Below, in pieces: positions 22,870 through 34,186 of a stretch of 52,380 bases of DNA. Origin of the DNA: Pezizomycotina sp. ARF18. Taxonomy: Eukaryota > Ascomycota. Numbering within the stretch: position 1 is the stretch's first letter; each line of letters opens with the position of its first letter. Under the pieces are notes generated by a model. That model saw only the letters and a program-made list of their open reading frames with translations, had not been told where the DNA came from and did no database searches. The translations under genes were made by a program, and so were the position numbers. The stretch is from assembly GCA_002224055.1 (NCBI GenBank), contig AZLU01000122.1, forward strand, positions 1-52,380, written 5' to 3'.

Positions 22870-25008
22870 AGTACATATACAGTATCTCGCAATTTTAAAT
22901 TGAGGTGGGAAGTTCAAACCCCCTCTTATCTCTTGCAAAAGGACAAGGAGTCTGTTACCCAACCCCACCATAGAGCATTCTGTCATGTTCCCAAATGTAC
23001 GCTCCGACTACTTATGAGTATCGGACTCGAAAGAGCCGTCAAACTTTTTTCTCAAGCGATATACCAGACACACCCTTCATCTGGCTGATCCCAAGATCTA
23101 TATTTGCGATGGACTATTACCGTTCTGTTAGTCGTGGGGGTCGATCGTACGATAAGTCAAAGCCGGAGGCCAGGACGTTTTTTCTCACTTGAGTAAACCG
23201 AACCGGTCATGATTTCAGCCAACATCGATGGCCATTGGCTCAGCTAGCGAGACCAGTCTAGAATACTTCTCGAGAGGCTCTTCCTTACCTTCCAAGCTGC
23301 AGGCCGCTCCTTCGCGGGGACTTCGGCGTTTCGTTTCATGAGTTCATCGAGCAGAGAGTTTGAACCTTTTTCTTCTTCGAATCAACAGCGCGGTAAAACA
23401 TGGTTCCCACAAAATATAATAAAGTGCAGACACCAATGCCACCGACATCAACGTCCCCACGCTAACTGTTCTCGCAAAGCGAGGAAGGCCATTCGCCAGC
23501 AGAAACGCCACAATAAAAACGGGTTCAAAAACGCAAGGAAGATGCCGTGCTGGGTTTCTTTAACGTTTACGCTCAGGATCATTCTTCGATATGCATCGAA
23601 CACTTCACAAGAAGGCAGAGAGGTGATAAAAATAAGGTGGCATATATCGAGTATCAGAGGGCTACTCTCAATCCTTTCTCAAGTGTGGTTTTCTCGTTTT
23701 AAAATCGAAACTGTGACGCATCGTACCCGTCTCTTAGCTTTCTGAATGCGATACCCCACTGGTTGGTATCGGAGATGTAAAATAAGCACAACATGTCTCA
23801 CGAAGATCGGATCTTCCTCACCTTCGCTACCGAGTCACTGGAATTTCTGACTGCTCTCTTAGAACATGTGTCTCAAAGTTCCGGATAAACATTGCCGAAA
23901 GAACGGTCATGAGCTGCTTTCCTTTCTGCCAGGACACCGGAGTGCCTTTCATTCTTGACGCCGAATCACGATTAATGATCTTTGGCAACTTTGTCGTGAA
24001 CGGTAACGATATATCGTAAAAAAAAATGTATTTGGGATCCATAAAGTTAAGGAATCACTTTGACGTCGTTGGCATATTGGAATTTCTTTTCCTATCGTGG
24101 CTACACATACTAGGCTCCTAGCTACAGTTCCGAATATAGATATACAAAAGGTTGAATGCGCGCGTATATTAATGGTCTGTAAGAAAGCAAGCTTTTCCAT
24201 CCACAGGCCGCATGGCTACGTGATACACTTCAGATCCAGAAAGAAGCTCACCAGTAACTAGATTTAAATGGATATTTATATACAAATACAGTCATAAAAA
24301 CGAATAAGAACTATGATCGGGAAGTGTTTTCGACCCTAACCAGACAGATCAAGGCTTGCGGTGCGCGTATCTAGTAGTGTATTCAGATAGTTCACATGTT
24401 GCATTCCCAACATCTCACTCCTTTACCCTTTATTGGCGAGTCATCTCGATAAAGATCGCGTCTCAGATGCTGCACAATCTCTGATCGACCTCGTCCATCG
24501 ATTCGCGGGGCCATGCATGATTACGCAATTACGCGAGTCCCGATATTCATTCTGAGTATAGAGTCAGCCGGTCAATAAGATACAAGGTAGCTTCAACTGC
24601 TCGAGTATCCGTATCGAACTTCATGGGATTTCGACACCGAGGATGTCGAAATATGTCGACCGCGATGCGAAATCTAGCCCCGCCGTTGAGCTAGTGTCGC
24701 GTCATCAGGTAACTACCCTGATACCGCAATCATGTTTACCCGGATGATGGTCAACTACAATGAAATTCCATTTCTTAGAAACGGCCACTGGTATCTTATT
24801 TCTCAGACAAGCCGTACATGCAACTATAGTCGAGCCATGTGGGCGTTCCAAAGTGGTTTTATCAGGGCTCGCAACGACGACATGATGGATAAACGAGCCT
24901 TGATTAATACAATGCTGCTACTAAAAACCCAGATGACTCATCAAAACTTACTAGTCGCCGAACGACCTTTTGTAATGACAATGTATTCCGCAATGGGCTC
25001 TTAGACCT
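22870..25008. other. Intergenic, no gene recognised
   Basis: No family-level similarity seen. Missing 5' exons of the SAT4 gene were looked for here and not found. Open frames are short and unlinked. Confidence 0.4.
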
Positions 25009-25600
25009 CTAAATCGCTTCGCTGGCACTACAGTCGTCATCATCTTCACTCCAGCGTTTATTCCAACGAGCCTGTGAGCTAGAATGGACCACGCCCGGAC
25101 CCGGAGGGCCCGACAGGGTTGGAGAACGTCTACTTTCCCTGTATTCATCAACGATCGCGCCCGCCTCGGCTTGGTACTTCTGAATAAGACCTAAGTCAGG
25201 GCTCTCGCGGTTGTTCAAGCTCGATCCGTCGAATTATGATTTCGAAAGCAGATATACTCGATTCTGTGGTCCCCCCCGTTCTTGTAAGAGGTTGATTAGA
25301 TTGGATATCTGCCGACCATCGGTGTGTGCCTTAAGCCTGTAGTCGACGGCCCCGCAGAGAGCCGAACTACGCCTAGCGTCTAGCCCATTAATACTGGCTC
25401 CAGCATTGAGCAATACGTTGATGATCGGTATCCACTGGTCATCAGCATGTTTTGAGCGAAATGCCAATTCAAAGGCACGATGGAAAGCGCGGTCCACGTC
25501 CCCCCCTCTTACTTGATTAGATAATGCATCATCTCAAACTGTATATCATCCGCGGCGAAATCAAGTGCAGACTCGAAATCGCGCAGGTAGCTGGGGCGTC
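25009..25600 (-). pseudogene. Ankyrin-repeat-like gene remnant
   Basis: The reading frame from about 25600 gives YLRDFESALDFAADDIQFEMM, then shifts frame at a stop next to a run of seven G/C (near 25505). It continues as RAFHRAFELAFRSK and WIPIINVLLNAGASINGLDA, with the LL–NAGA–IN pattern of an ankyrin repeat. LINLLQERGG follows, then a stop, then a hydrophilic segment ending at 25009. At most two recognisable repeats remain and no start codon is convincing, so it is most likely a fragment of a larger ankyrin protein. Confidence 0.4.
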
Positions 25601-25804
25601 AAACGTTCACATCTGCTATTTTATACAAACAAATCAGGACGGTAAAGTCAGTGAACGGTTATCGTATCGCAAAAGAACTTGAACCGGAGGCATTATACTA
25701 GTACTAGTAATCCTACCCTATAAATTTTTGTCTGTCTCATAAATGTTACATTGCTAATGACTTTTAAACTTCAGCGAAACTGAAAGTAGTATTGTATTCG
25801 CTTT

Positions 25805-25837
<33 letters not shown>

Positions 25838-26142
25838 CTCCAAACTCAAATTCCATATACAAAATTACCATTGGCATCAACTTGAAAATATTTTACAGTT
25901 ATATGCAAGGTTGCAAGTTTCATGAAAAATAAATAAACCATATAATATTTTGAGTTGATCCTTAATATGGTTCGTTGGAATCTAAATTACTACTGGCATT
26001 CTCCAACTCTGGTCTCACGAACAGACTGGACATGAAGAAGGCGAAGACTGGCTTCGCGTGGTTTTGGAGTTGGGAGACTATGATTGATGTGCATGACGTT
26101 AAGCTCTGATGGAAATTTGCATATAAAACCAGGGTGGCCGAG
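25601..26142. other. Intergenic A+T-rich sequence
   Basis: No gene recognised. It includes the T23A12 tract listed separately. Confidence 0.45.
25802..25836. repeat. T23A12 tract
   Basis: Twenty-three T followed directly by twelve A, a self-complementary homopolymer junction in an intergenic region. Confidence 0.9.
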
Positions 26143-26425
26143 TTATAAAACAAAAAAAAGGGGGGGGGATAGAGTATATAAATATATATAGGTCGAAGAA
26201 ATTATAGAGGAGCTACATATATCATCCGTCAAATCTTCCAGGAATTGCGCCCACCCGGTTCTCCGTTCTTTGGAACAAAAAACACCTCTAACCACCATAG
26301 AGGGAAAAGGAAACAGAAGACAAGAAGAGAAAAAAAAAAAGCCAGTGACAATGCGAAAATATCGCACGCTCATCATCCCGCCCGAACTACGCCTTCTCCG
26401 TCCCGCGCTCCCGCTCTCCACCGTC

Positions 26426-27952
26426 TCAAAGTCCCCACGCTCCTCTCCGTCCGAGCTGACGGCCTCCTCGAATCCGGCGACATCGCGCTCCGTCCCCTAA
26501 CGCCCGCGGTCCCATAACAGCCAACTCCGCCGCCAACACCTCAACCTCCTTCGCGTACGCCGCGGGCACCTTCCAATCGCTACTCCCATTTCTATACATG
26601 ATGTAATACTGATCCTCCACGCACGGATTAAGCGCGACGTACTCAACACCCTTCTCACCACCTTCGTCGCCTCCCAAAAGACGGTGAACGTCGGCGTAGT
26701 GCGTTTGGCAGTCCGTCACGCACATTCCGTTACTTAACAGTAATACCCACGAACCATTTACGCCGAGCGCGACTTGTACCGGTCTATTCCCGGGACGCCA
26801 TCCTGAGTCGGAGATCCCTTCATCGTCGGGACCGATGCGGCGCTGTAGGGTTTCTTCGAGGGTTGCGGGTAGGTTTGACCAGCGGTAGTTGTGCGTTGCG
26901 GAGCGGCAGGCGAAGAAGGAGGAGGAAGGGCCGAGGGTGAAGCGGAGGTATTCCGTGGAGGAGCGGCCGGTGGATGATATTGTCGATTTGCGGAGGGTGG
27001 GGTCGCGGGCCCAGGTTAGGAGCTTTTCGGGGGCGGCGCTGGAGTAGGAGCAGGTAAGTTGTTAGCGGTGGAAAAGGATTGAAGCAAGAAAAAGTGCCGG
27101 GAGGAGAGTATTTGGACGAGGATGGGGATAGGGGGGGGGGTCTTACTAGTGCGCTGCAAGTCGGAACAGAGGTGTTAGCAAAAGCGAATAAAGAAAGTTC
27201 TCCCTTGGGGCCGAGGAAATACGTACTCAGATGCGCCTCCCGCACTTCTCCCTGTAACCCAGCAGCAGATTCCCCTCGGGCGCGAAGCTCACGCAGTACG
27301 TCCTCTCGAGTCCCCTGTCGTCTGTGGCGGCGATCGCGTCCGCGACCTTCTTCGGTAAATTATTCCTGCACCAGCGAAAACCAAAAAAAAAAAAAAAAAA
27401 TTTAAGCAATGATGTCAGCGCCAACAAACACAACAACAAAAAGGTATTATTCCCCCTACTCGACGGTCGGAGGTTGGAGGTGGGATAGGGAGTACCATTT
27501 TCTCCCCTGGGAGTCTCGAAGAAGAACGTATCGTCGGGTCCGAAGGCGAAGACGATGCAGTTTTGTGTACGGGGGCGACGCCGGGATACGGAACGCTCGC
27601 TGGGGGCGTCGACCTTGCGTGGTGAGGACATTCAAAAAGAAAAACAAAAAGGGAAAAGGCCGGGGGTTACTGTTTCATCTGGAAGGAGGGTGAAAGAGAG
27701 AGGACCACGGGGTGCTATGTTAAAGCCAGCGTTGAGGGGGTTAGAGTTGAAGCCCGTGATCGAGATCGTAATCGTGATGCCGTCGTGATGGAGAGTGAGG
27801 GTGAGTGGTATTTGCAAAAGGAGAGGATGGTTTGCCGGGTTGAATAAGGAACGAGCAGCTTGCTTGCTGGGTTGGGGAAAATTCCTCTCTGTAACCAAAA
27901 AAATTAAGGTGGGACCAATTTCGTAACCACCAAAGTATCGAAACCGCGCCAA
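26426..27952 (-). CDS. P-family repeat protein P1 (unknown function)
   Basis: First of three paralogues (P2 at 28.3–29.8 kb, P3 at 46.0–47.8 kb). The start at 27952 gives MARFRYFGGYEIGP. Exon 1 (to 27671) joins exon 2 (27613–27496) in phase through a GTAACC…CAAG intron. Exon 2 carries CIVFAFGPDDTFFFETPRG. An intron with an 18-T tract and GGTGCAG acceptor leads to NNLPKKVADAIAATDDRG–TYCVSFAPEGNLLLGYREK, which ends at a TGA where the family pattern suggests Trp. After a third intron (branch GCTAAC) comes YLRFTLGPSSSFFACRS, YRWSNLPATLEETLQRRIG, GWRPGNRPVQVALGVNGSW and YVALNPCVEDQYYIMYRNGS. The protein is made of repeated segments of about 50–60 residues, each with a 'V-x-F/L-x-P/G-(D/N)G-x-Y/F' strand pattern, possibly propeller-like. 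The C-terminus is acidic then Arg/Ser-rich. No signal peptide. I know the family only as uncharacterised in ascomycetes. Confidence 0.65.
27383..27400 (-). repeat. 18-nt homopolymer in P1 intron
   Basis: Eighteen A on the plus strand form a poly-T tract on the coding strand, about 20 bases upstream of the GGTGCAG 3' splice site. Confidence 0.85.
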
Positions 27953-28270
27953 GCAGCCAAGCTACTCGGGCTTAAAAAATTGAAACAAAATGGCAGCTTT
28001 AGTTAGTATGTCATCACTCGGAGCAGCGCGTCTTGGCGTGTGCCTAAGGGCGAACGATTGAGGTCGCGATCACGATTGCAATGACGCCGCGCCAGGCTTA
28101 GGCTTCCGGCGCGTCTCCTCTATTCCTCTTTGGATTCTTTTGATACACATCCCGCCTGCCGTTACATCATACTAAATGTCACACTTTGGATGTCTAGACA
28201 CAACGATGTATTAAAAGCCAGCGACATCTTCCTCCAATCTCTCAAATATACAGTGGCATGATCTGGTCCT

Positions 28271-28642
28271 TCAAATCTCCCAATACTCCAAATCAACCTT
28301 CGGCCCGGAACCCTTCCTTACCGGAACCTCCTCGTGCTCCTGCGACGGCCTCCCGCCCCTTTCAGGTCCCGAAATTTTCAACAGTCCCAACCGTTTCTCT
28401 GCGCCCAGTGTACCTTCCGTCGTCTCGTAGACGGGCGGAGCAGCGTCTATTGTCCGGTCTACATGTTTTCCGGCGTACAGCGGGGTCGTAGTGCTAGGCC
28501 TTACACCGTACTGCTTGATCCCCGCTTGGAGTTCCAGAAATACCTCCTCGAGCTCGGGATTTACTTTCCAGTCCACGGACCCGTCGTCGAAGAGGATGAA
28601 GTGCTCGTCTAGCTGGAAGGGGTTCATGGCGACGAACTGCGG

Positions 28643-28675
<33 letters not shown>

Positions 28676-29790
28676 ATATCGCACATTAGAATAATTTTTC
28701 GGTAGTGCAATATTTTATCCTCCGCTATTTGAAATAAAAAGGAGAGGAGGAGACGGGCAGATGGGATTTACGGACCTTCATCCTCTTCTTCAATGGCACC
28801 TTCGTCTCCACTTATTAATACACTCCCACATCTTCGGATAATGTTTCCCAAGACTAGGGTGCTTACACGCCCTGCCGTAATCCAAGCTCGTTATATCCAT
28901 ACCCTCTACCCCGAACGAGACAAGCGATGGTCGTTGGGTCGGTATCCATCCGCCGTCCGTGTTTCCGTCCGCGTCGCACCCGATAGCCATTTGTAGTCGC
29001 GACTCGAGGCGCTCGCGGAGACCGCCCCAGCGGTACTTTCCGGCGGATTCGGCGAAGAAGGATGCGGGTCGGCCGATGGCGATGCGGAGGTTTGAGAGGA
29101 AGCGTTGCCGGGTTGGTTCGGGTTGCCAGGAGAGCCAGTCGCGGAGGCGGACGGCGGCGGTGGAGGAGTGAGGGCGCAATCTTGCGAGGGGGATTGATGA
29201 GTCAAATGTTCACCCCGTCCGTCTTTTTATTCCTTTGCTTTGATGGGAGCTACATATGGATGCGTACCGAGGACTACCTCCCCGTTCTCCCGCCTGTATA
29301 CAACAGCATAATCCGTCGCCGACGATGCGGAAAACGAGAGAAACCGTACGGGACCTTCCTTTCCTGAACCGGCGAGCTTCGGTAATAAGCTCGGTACCAT
29401 GTTCCTCCTATGATTTCAATGCGATTCTCTCCAATACAGCCCGTTAGCGACTCTGTGTGCACGCGGGCGAAAGGGGGTAGCAGGAATATTCGACAGCTTT
29501 TTTTTTTTTACCATCTCCTCTTCCCCCAACCTGGATGTAATATCCATCGTTCGGTAAAAACGCGAACACGAAATCTTCGTCGGGCATTTTTTCTTTCGCC
29601 GGCTCGAATTCAGAAAAGACCGCTTTCTTCAGTAACCTCGTCTCTATTTCTGCAAACGTCGCGGTGGCTGAATGGGTGGGAAATCTACTGGTATCGCAAA
29701 ATGAGGGGTCGAGTCGATTGCTGGCGATTTTTTCGCGTGCCGCCTGCGGCTGAGTTGCAGTTGCAGGGGGGGCTTTGAAACGAATAGAGG
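28271..29790 (-). CDS. P-family repeat protein P2 (unknown function)
   Basis: Paralogue of P1, same strand, about 320 bases upstream of it, so the two form a tandem pair. The N-terminus is not fixed: the frame is open from a stop near 29790 through REKIASNRLDPSFC to a Met at about 29590, followed by DFVFAFLPNDGYYIQVG. After an intron-like gap come VPSLLPKLAGSG and VRFLSFSASSATDYAVVYRR–ENGEVVLGTHPY. Next are RQRFLSNLRIAIGRPASFFA, KYRWGGLRERLESRLQMAIG, GWIPTQRPSLVSFGVEGMD and HPSLGKHYPKMWECI. An intron ending in T31 plus CCGCAG joins FVAMNPFQLDEHFILFDDGS–DWKVNPELEEVFLEL. A low-complexity charged tail stops at 28271. Frameshifts lie between several segments. Same family, unknown function. Confidence 0.65.
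28643..28673 (-). repeat. 31-nt homopolymer at P2 3' splice site
   Basis: Thirty-one A on the plus strand, read as T31 immediately before CCGCAG and the FVAMNPF exon on the coding strand. Confidence 0.9.
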
Positions 29791-29899
29791 TAGCTTAATA
29801 AGCGAACTTGGGGGAGGGCCTCTTGGCCAGTGTTGATCGCGGCGTCGGGCACCCTCATTACACTTACGACGACGCAGTAGTGTTCGAGGTCAGGTCAGA

Positions 29900-31071
29900 G
29901 GTACATGTGCGGTTAAAAAAGTCCTTTATTTTTAGTGAGGTTCGCTAAGTAAAAATTGGTGTTCCGTAACTATAAATGTACCGCTGCCCCTGAGGCTTAT
30001 ATGCATGGTTTGAAACAATTTTGCTCGCCTAGCAAAATATATATAAAACAAATTATTAAAAATTTATTTTAATTAGGACTATAACGCGGTCTCGAACACT
30101 ACGACGCAGAGTTTTGGATGGCGAGTAACTTAAAATATTATATAAAAGTTTTATTTAGTTTTATTAAAACTTGTAAAGGTTATATGAAGTGTAAATTATT
30201 TTAAGTTAATGCCGTAGTAATTTGTATGGATTATTTTACTTTTATTTTCATTTTCCTGGTGTAAGACAAGTAGAGATTAGTCTCGATACGCACCGCACGC
30301 TCCATTGCTTGTGTAATAAGGGCGGAGCGAAAATAGAGCAACTAGCGGAGCTACCTGGAGAGTCAGTAGAGATATTAGGGAGAATGACTTAAAATATTAT
30401 ATGGGTTTATTTATTTTTTGATTAAGCTTGCGCTTTAATTCCAACTATAAAAATATTTAGGTGCTAGAGAGGTGTAAGACATGATATATGAACCGGATAC
30501 ATCTTGTAGAACATCTGGCCTCCACGCCCGCGGGGTCGGGCGCCTAGTCCAGCAAAGAGGAAAATTTAATAATAATAATAACCTTACAGCTACCCGTGTA
30601 GTAATATATAGGGCTCAAGAGCTGCATTCGGCGCCCAAAGGAGCATCAACCTCTCGCAAGATAAGAGCCGGGATTAAATATCATTTGTAAAGACAACACG
30701 GGAACCAATATTGAATATACCCCATTTCCAATAGTAATAATAAAAATAGGTCAATCTTGGCTTCACCTGTCCTGTGTTGTTCGTTTGTTAAGATCTACTA
30801 GCATATAAGTAACAGCATTTGTTAGATAAGGAGACGTGATGTTTAGCCTATCAGTGACTGTTGAAAAGCATGTACTGTAGCTGGATAGACGTTTAACAAA
30901 ATCAAATCAAATCAAATATAGGGCATCCTGTGAGACGTGATGCACTACAAAAACAAGATCTTCACCTAAATATATTCTTACAGGCCGTAAAAAGTTTCTA
31001 TTATTATTTAATTAAACTTGCAATTCTATTTTTAATTACAAAATATTTTAAGTTGATCTCATAGTAATTTG
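29900..31071. repeat. RIP-like A+T-rich repeat island
   Basis: Strongly A+T-rich sequence with three degenerate copies of one block: about 30130–30229, 30388–30450 and 30990–31072. They share TTAAAATATT-like and TTTTAAGTT…TAGTAATTTGTA segments. The pattern suits an old repeat altered by C-to-T (RIP-type) mutation, common in ascomycetes. No open frame of note apart from a 69-codon frame over copy 2 of the retroposon. Confidence 0.55.
30660..30918 (+). mobile_element. Retroposon 3' end, copy 2
   Basis: Same landmarks as copy 1 at 6.7 kb: AGCCGG…CATTTGTAAA, CCCATTTCC, TAAGTAACAGCATTTGTTAGATA, AAAGCATGTACTG, TGGATAGACGTTTAA, then a tail of AAATCAAATCAAATCAAAT. The tail is a clean ATCAA repeat. 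More diverged and A+T-enriched than copy 3, as expected inside the RIP-like island. Confidence 0.65.
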
Positions 31072-31073
31072 TA

Positions 31074-31752
31074 CAGTCAGTTGACATAATTGTTGGGACA
31101 CTTACCTAAAACGGCAATTTCTTCAAGTTCTACAATATCTTAAATCATCGATAACTCACTCAATTATTATCCGATTTTTATAAAACTGAAAATTTACGTT
31201 TATTATATATATAATAATAACATATTAAAATTTTATAAAATTTTATCAGGTATTAAATTTTATATTATTTTTTAAAATTTTTATATATAAAAAAATCTAT
31301 ATTATTTTTAAACTTATATTATAACGTCAATATTTAATAAAAACTTATAAAATTAAAATATATTATAGATTATATATTAATCTAACATATATTTAAATTT
31401 TAAAAAGATTCGTTATAAATTAAGCTATATATATTATTTTAAATTTTAACTAGTTTAAAAATCGCACGATTTTCGTGCAATTTCGCGTATTTTACATATA
31501 AAAAGTGCGTGAAGTACGTGTTTTTAAAAATGTATAAAATATTAAATATTATCACGTCATAAACTTTTAACGGATTTTTTAAAATTTTAATATGTATTAG
31601 TTTACGATATATATTATAACATATTTAAGTTTTAGCCAATTTTATCCAGTCGTTGTTGCGTTATTATTGATTAAAAAAGTGCAAAAATCATACTTTTGTA
31701 TGGGAAAACTGCCGTTTTAGGAAAGTGTCCCAACAATTATGTCAACTGACTG
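31074..31752. mobile_element. Tc1/mariner-type element with 43-bp TIRs
   Basis: A 679-bp element bounded by 43-bp terminal inverted repeats (31074–31116 and 31710–31752) that begin CAGTCAGTTGACATAATTG and differ at one base. TA dinucleotides flank it at 31072–31073 and 31753–31754, as expected for Tc1/mariner target duplication. The interior is extremely A+T-rich (for example 4 G/C in 31201–31260 and 2 in 31261–31320) with no transposase frame, so it is non-autonomous or destroyed by RIP. The related unoccupied sequence TAGTAATTTGTATGG at 30215–30229 matches the two flanks joined with a single TA. Confidence 0.88.
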
Positions 31753-31754
31753 TA

Positions 31755-33925
31755 TGGGCTTCCTGATTTCAGGGCTCAAAAGTTCTTTTTTTACTTTTTT
31801 TTTTTTACGTTTTCAAATTGGAAGAAATATTTTCAAGTTCTGGCGGTGCTGATCTCCATTGCATCATATTGTATATTGCATTTAAGGCGTTGAGAGAGTA
31901 GTTTTCTGCCATTAGAATCTGTCAGATCCGTGTAAGATGAGCAAACCTATGTCAGGGTTATAAGACCCGAAAACCTTGTAATTAGCAACGAAGGAGCGCG
32001 AGCCTTAGACTACGGAAGGCTGCATCCCGCTTGATCTTATCACAAAATATCAGTATCGTCGCACCCCATGGCAAACACCTCAAACCAATCCAGTCGGGCC
32101 TACCGTCCTATAGCCTCACCGTCCCGTACCCCCGTGACCTCCAACACCTCACCAACACACCGCCCTCAATCACAAAAGTCAGATTCTACATAACGTCACT
32201 CTTACCCTCAACTGTAGGCGGACTAGCAATTTGCGGTTACCAACACTACTCAAGCGCCAATTCTCGTACGTCGAGGCGCTCAATTCCCTTACTTTACGGA
32301 TAAAGGTTGGGTGGATATTAGGAGGGATCAAAGTTGGTCTAGGTTGATATCGGGGATTACAGGAAAGGGTTGGAGATGATGTGTAGGACGAATTACTGGG
32401 AGTGAAAATGCGATGTGAAGTGGGTTGGTAAATCTTCATGAATCGGAGAGAGGTGCCACTGGGCCTTTATCTGATTCGTCTTACAGTGCGCATCTTCAGG
32501 TTGAGGATACTACTCGCAATTTGGGGCTGGTATAATAGTCACTGAATCCTGTCGAGGCTGATCTGCCCGTCCTTTTATTGTATTTTATTCTATTTTGGAA
32601 GTTAGAGCACCATAAAATAGTGATAGTGACGGATACCTGATAGGCGTCATGGAGCCTAGTCATTTCTCTATCCGCTCGTCACGAAGGGCTACCACACGGG
32701 CCTGGTCCGGCGAAGAATTTTCTTACCTAGAACGCTTCCTGGCACATGAAAACGATCTCATCTCTGGTCGACGTGTACGGCTTTTTACAAATAGCCTCAG
32801 CAATAGCACAGATAACTACTAACGACCCGCTGAAGCGACCCCAGCCCAGTTCCAATGTGGGATTTGTTGGAGCACCGTGAAGAGGGATCGATCCTTGATT
32901 TGATTGATGGAGATGATGGGAAGAAAGCTCCCTATTTATGTACAATAAGGCATATACATGATGCATGGTAATGGTGTTCCCACAGGATTGGAACGCTAAG
33001 GGTTGCCTGGATGGCAACCGGCCAATTCACGAAGCCTTCACCGAGAGGAACCTCTCGACGAGATTGTGAAAGTAATGTGGGAAGAAATAGACTAGGCTAT
33101 CACTTATATTGGTGAAAGTGTTAATTAGGGTTTTACGTCCGAGACTTCGTCGAAGGCGTGCCGCTTACAGCCAGCAAGCGACCTCCTAAGGTGGGCGCTG
33201 CGAACGACACGGGGCCACTTTTGTATCTGTTGTTTGACGACAAGTCCTTAAATCTCGATGTTGATTCTAGCTTTCGCCCTGGTGAAGTATGGCGTCCTTC
33301 AAACGGTTCGGCAGTTCGAAGGCTACGTTCTGAGAGTTTGGAGCGCGAGTGCAAATAAATACCTCTTTAAATACAATGTCTCACAAAATCCATACGGAAA
33401 TCGTCTATTTATTTCTTTCTTTGCTCTATTTTGGAATTTTCTTCTGCGAGTTTCTAACATATTCGTTAGTCGAACAGAAGGGCGAAAGCTGAGAACGAGA
33501 CTTTCGCGTGGCAATTGCTCTGGAACTGCCATGGCTGCTCGGATCAACTTGAGCCCGACCTGTCAGATAGAGTGAAGCCTTCCAGCGAACTGAACTACTC
33601 GCTTGGTTACATCTGCCGGACGACAGAACTTGCGGAGCGCACGCATTTGGACAGGTATGGAGGCGACGAAAGACCTAATCTTGGCACAGAAAGATATGGA
33701 TTTTGAGGGAACGCTGACGGGGAAGCTCCTGGGTGATTGGGGTTCGTGAAGGTCACAGATGCCCGACAAAAGGGTCTGAAAACTGTGAGCCGCCGACCCA
33801 GTCATTACAATCCCCGAACCAACCTATTCACCCTCAGAGTCACCAGTTTGGCCCGAAGGTAATCTCCACGTATCTTCTCCTGTGGCCACTGTCGCCTCCG
33901 CGGCAAGGGTTGCTTCCGCACGCCA
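31755..33925. other. Intergenic, no gene recognised
   Basis: Several open frames of 60–105 codons occur on both strands without family motifs or splice-linked partners. A plus-strand frame at 32031–32303 has fairly protein-like composition but nothing I can identify. Confidence 0.4.
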
Positions 33926-34186
33926 TTCCGACCAACTGCCAACGTGCCACCAACCGGGCTGCAGCAATGGAACGTTCTCGGCCGCTGGAAATTCGAACCG
34001 CCACAACCGTGTATGCCACCCTGTGAAAGGGCGGCCGCTCGCCGTTGTTCACAAAGGCGACGTCGTGGCTGTAGGCAAACTTCAACCGGCGCGATAACTT
34101 GCAGAAGCACCAGAGAAGGCTTCACTTAAGAGAGCAGAGAACTGCTCATTTGAAGGAGCCTACTACCGTCTCCAAGGCTGTTCCCG
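33926..34186 (+). pseudogene. Possible C2H2 zinc-finger relic
   Basis: One plus-strand frame holds CHQPGC…GNSNRHNRVCH (about 33945–34020), with C–x4–C and H–x4–H spacing. A different frame at about 34074–34130 holds FNRRDNLQKHQRRLH, which closely resembles the second half of fungal C2H2 fingers. A stop and a frame change separate the two and no start was found. Chance similarity is possible, since both matches are short. Confidence 0.3.

Noticed and set aside
32031-32303. 90-codon plus-strand ORF
   Set aside because: Composition is plausible, but I recognise no domain and see no exon partner; left unannotated.
33805-34125. Minus-strand ORFs opposite the zinc-finger relic
   Set aside because: Arg/Gly-rich translations of G+C-rich DNA; the plus-strand motif is more specific.
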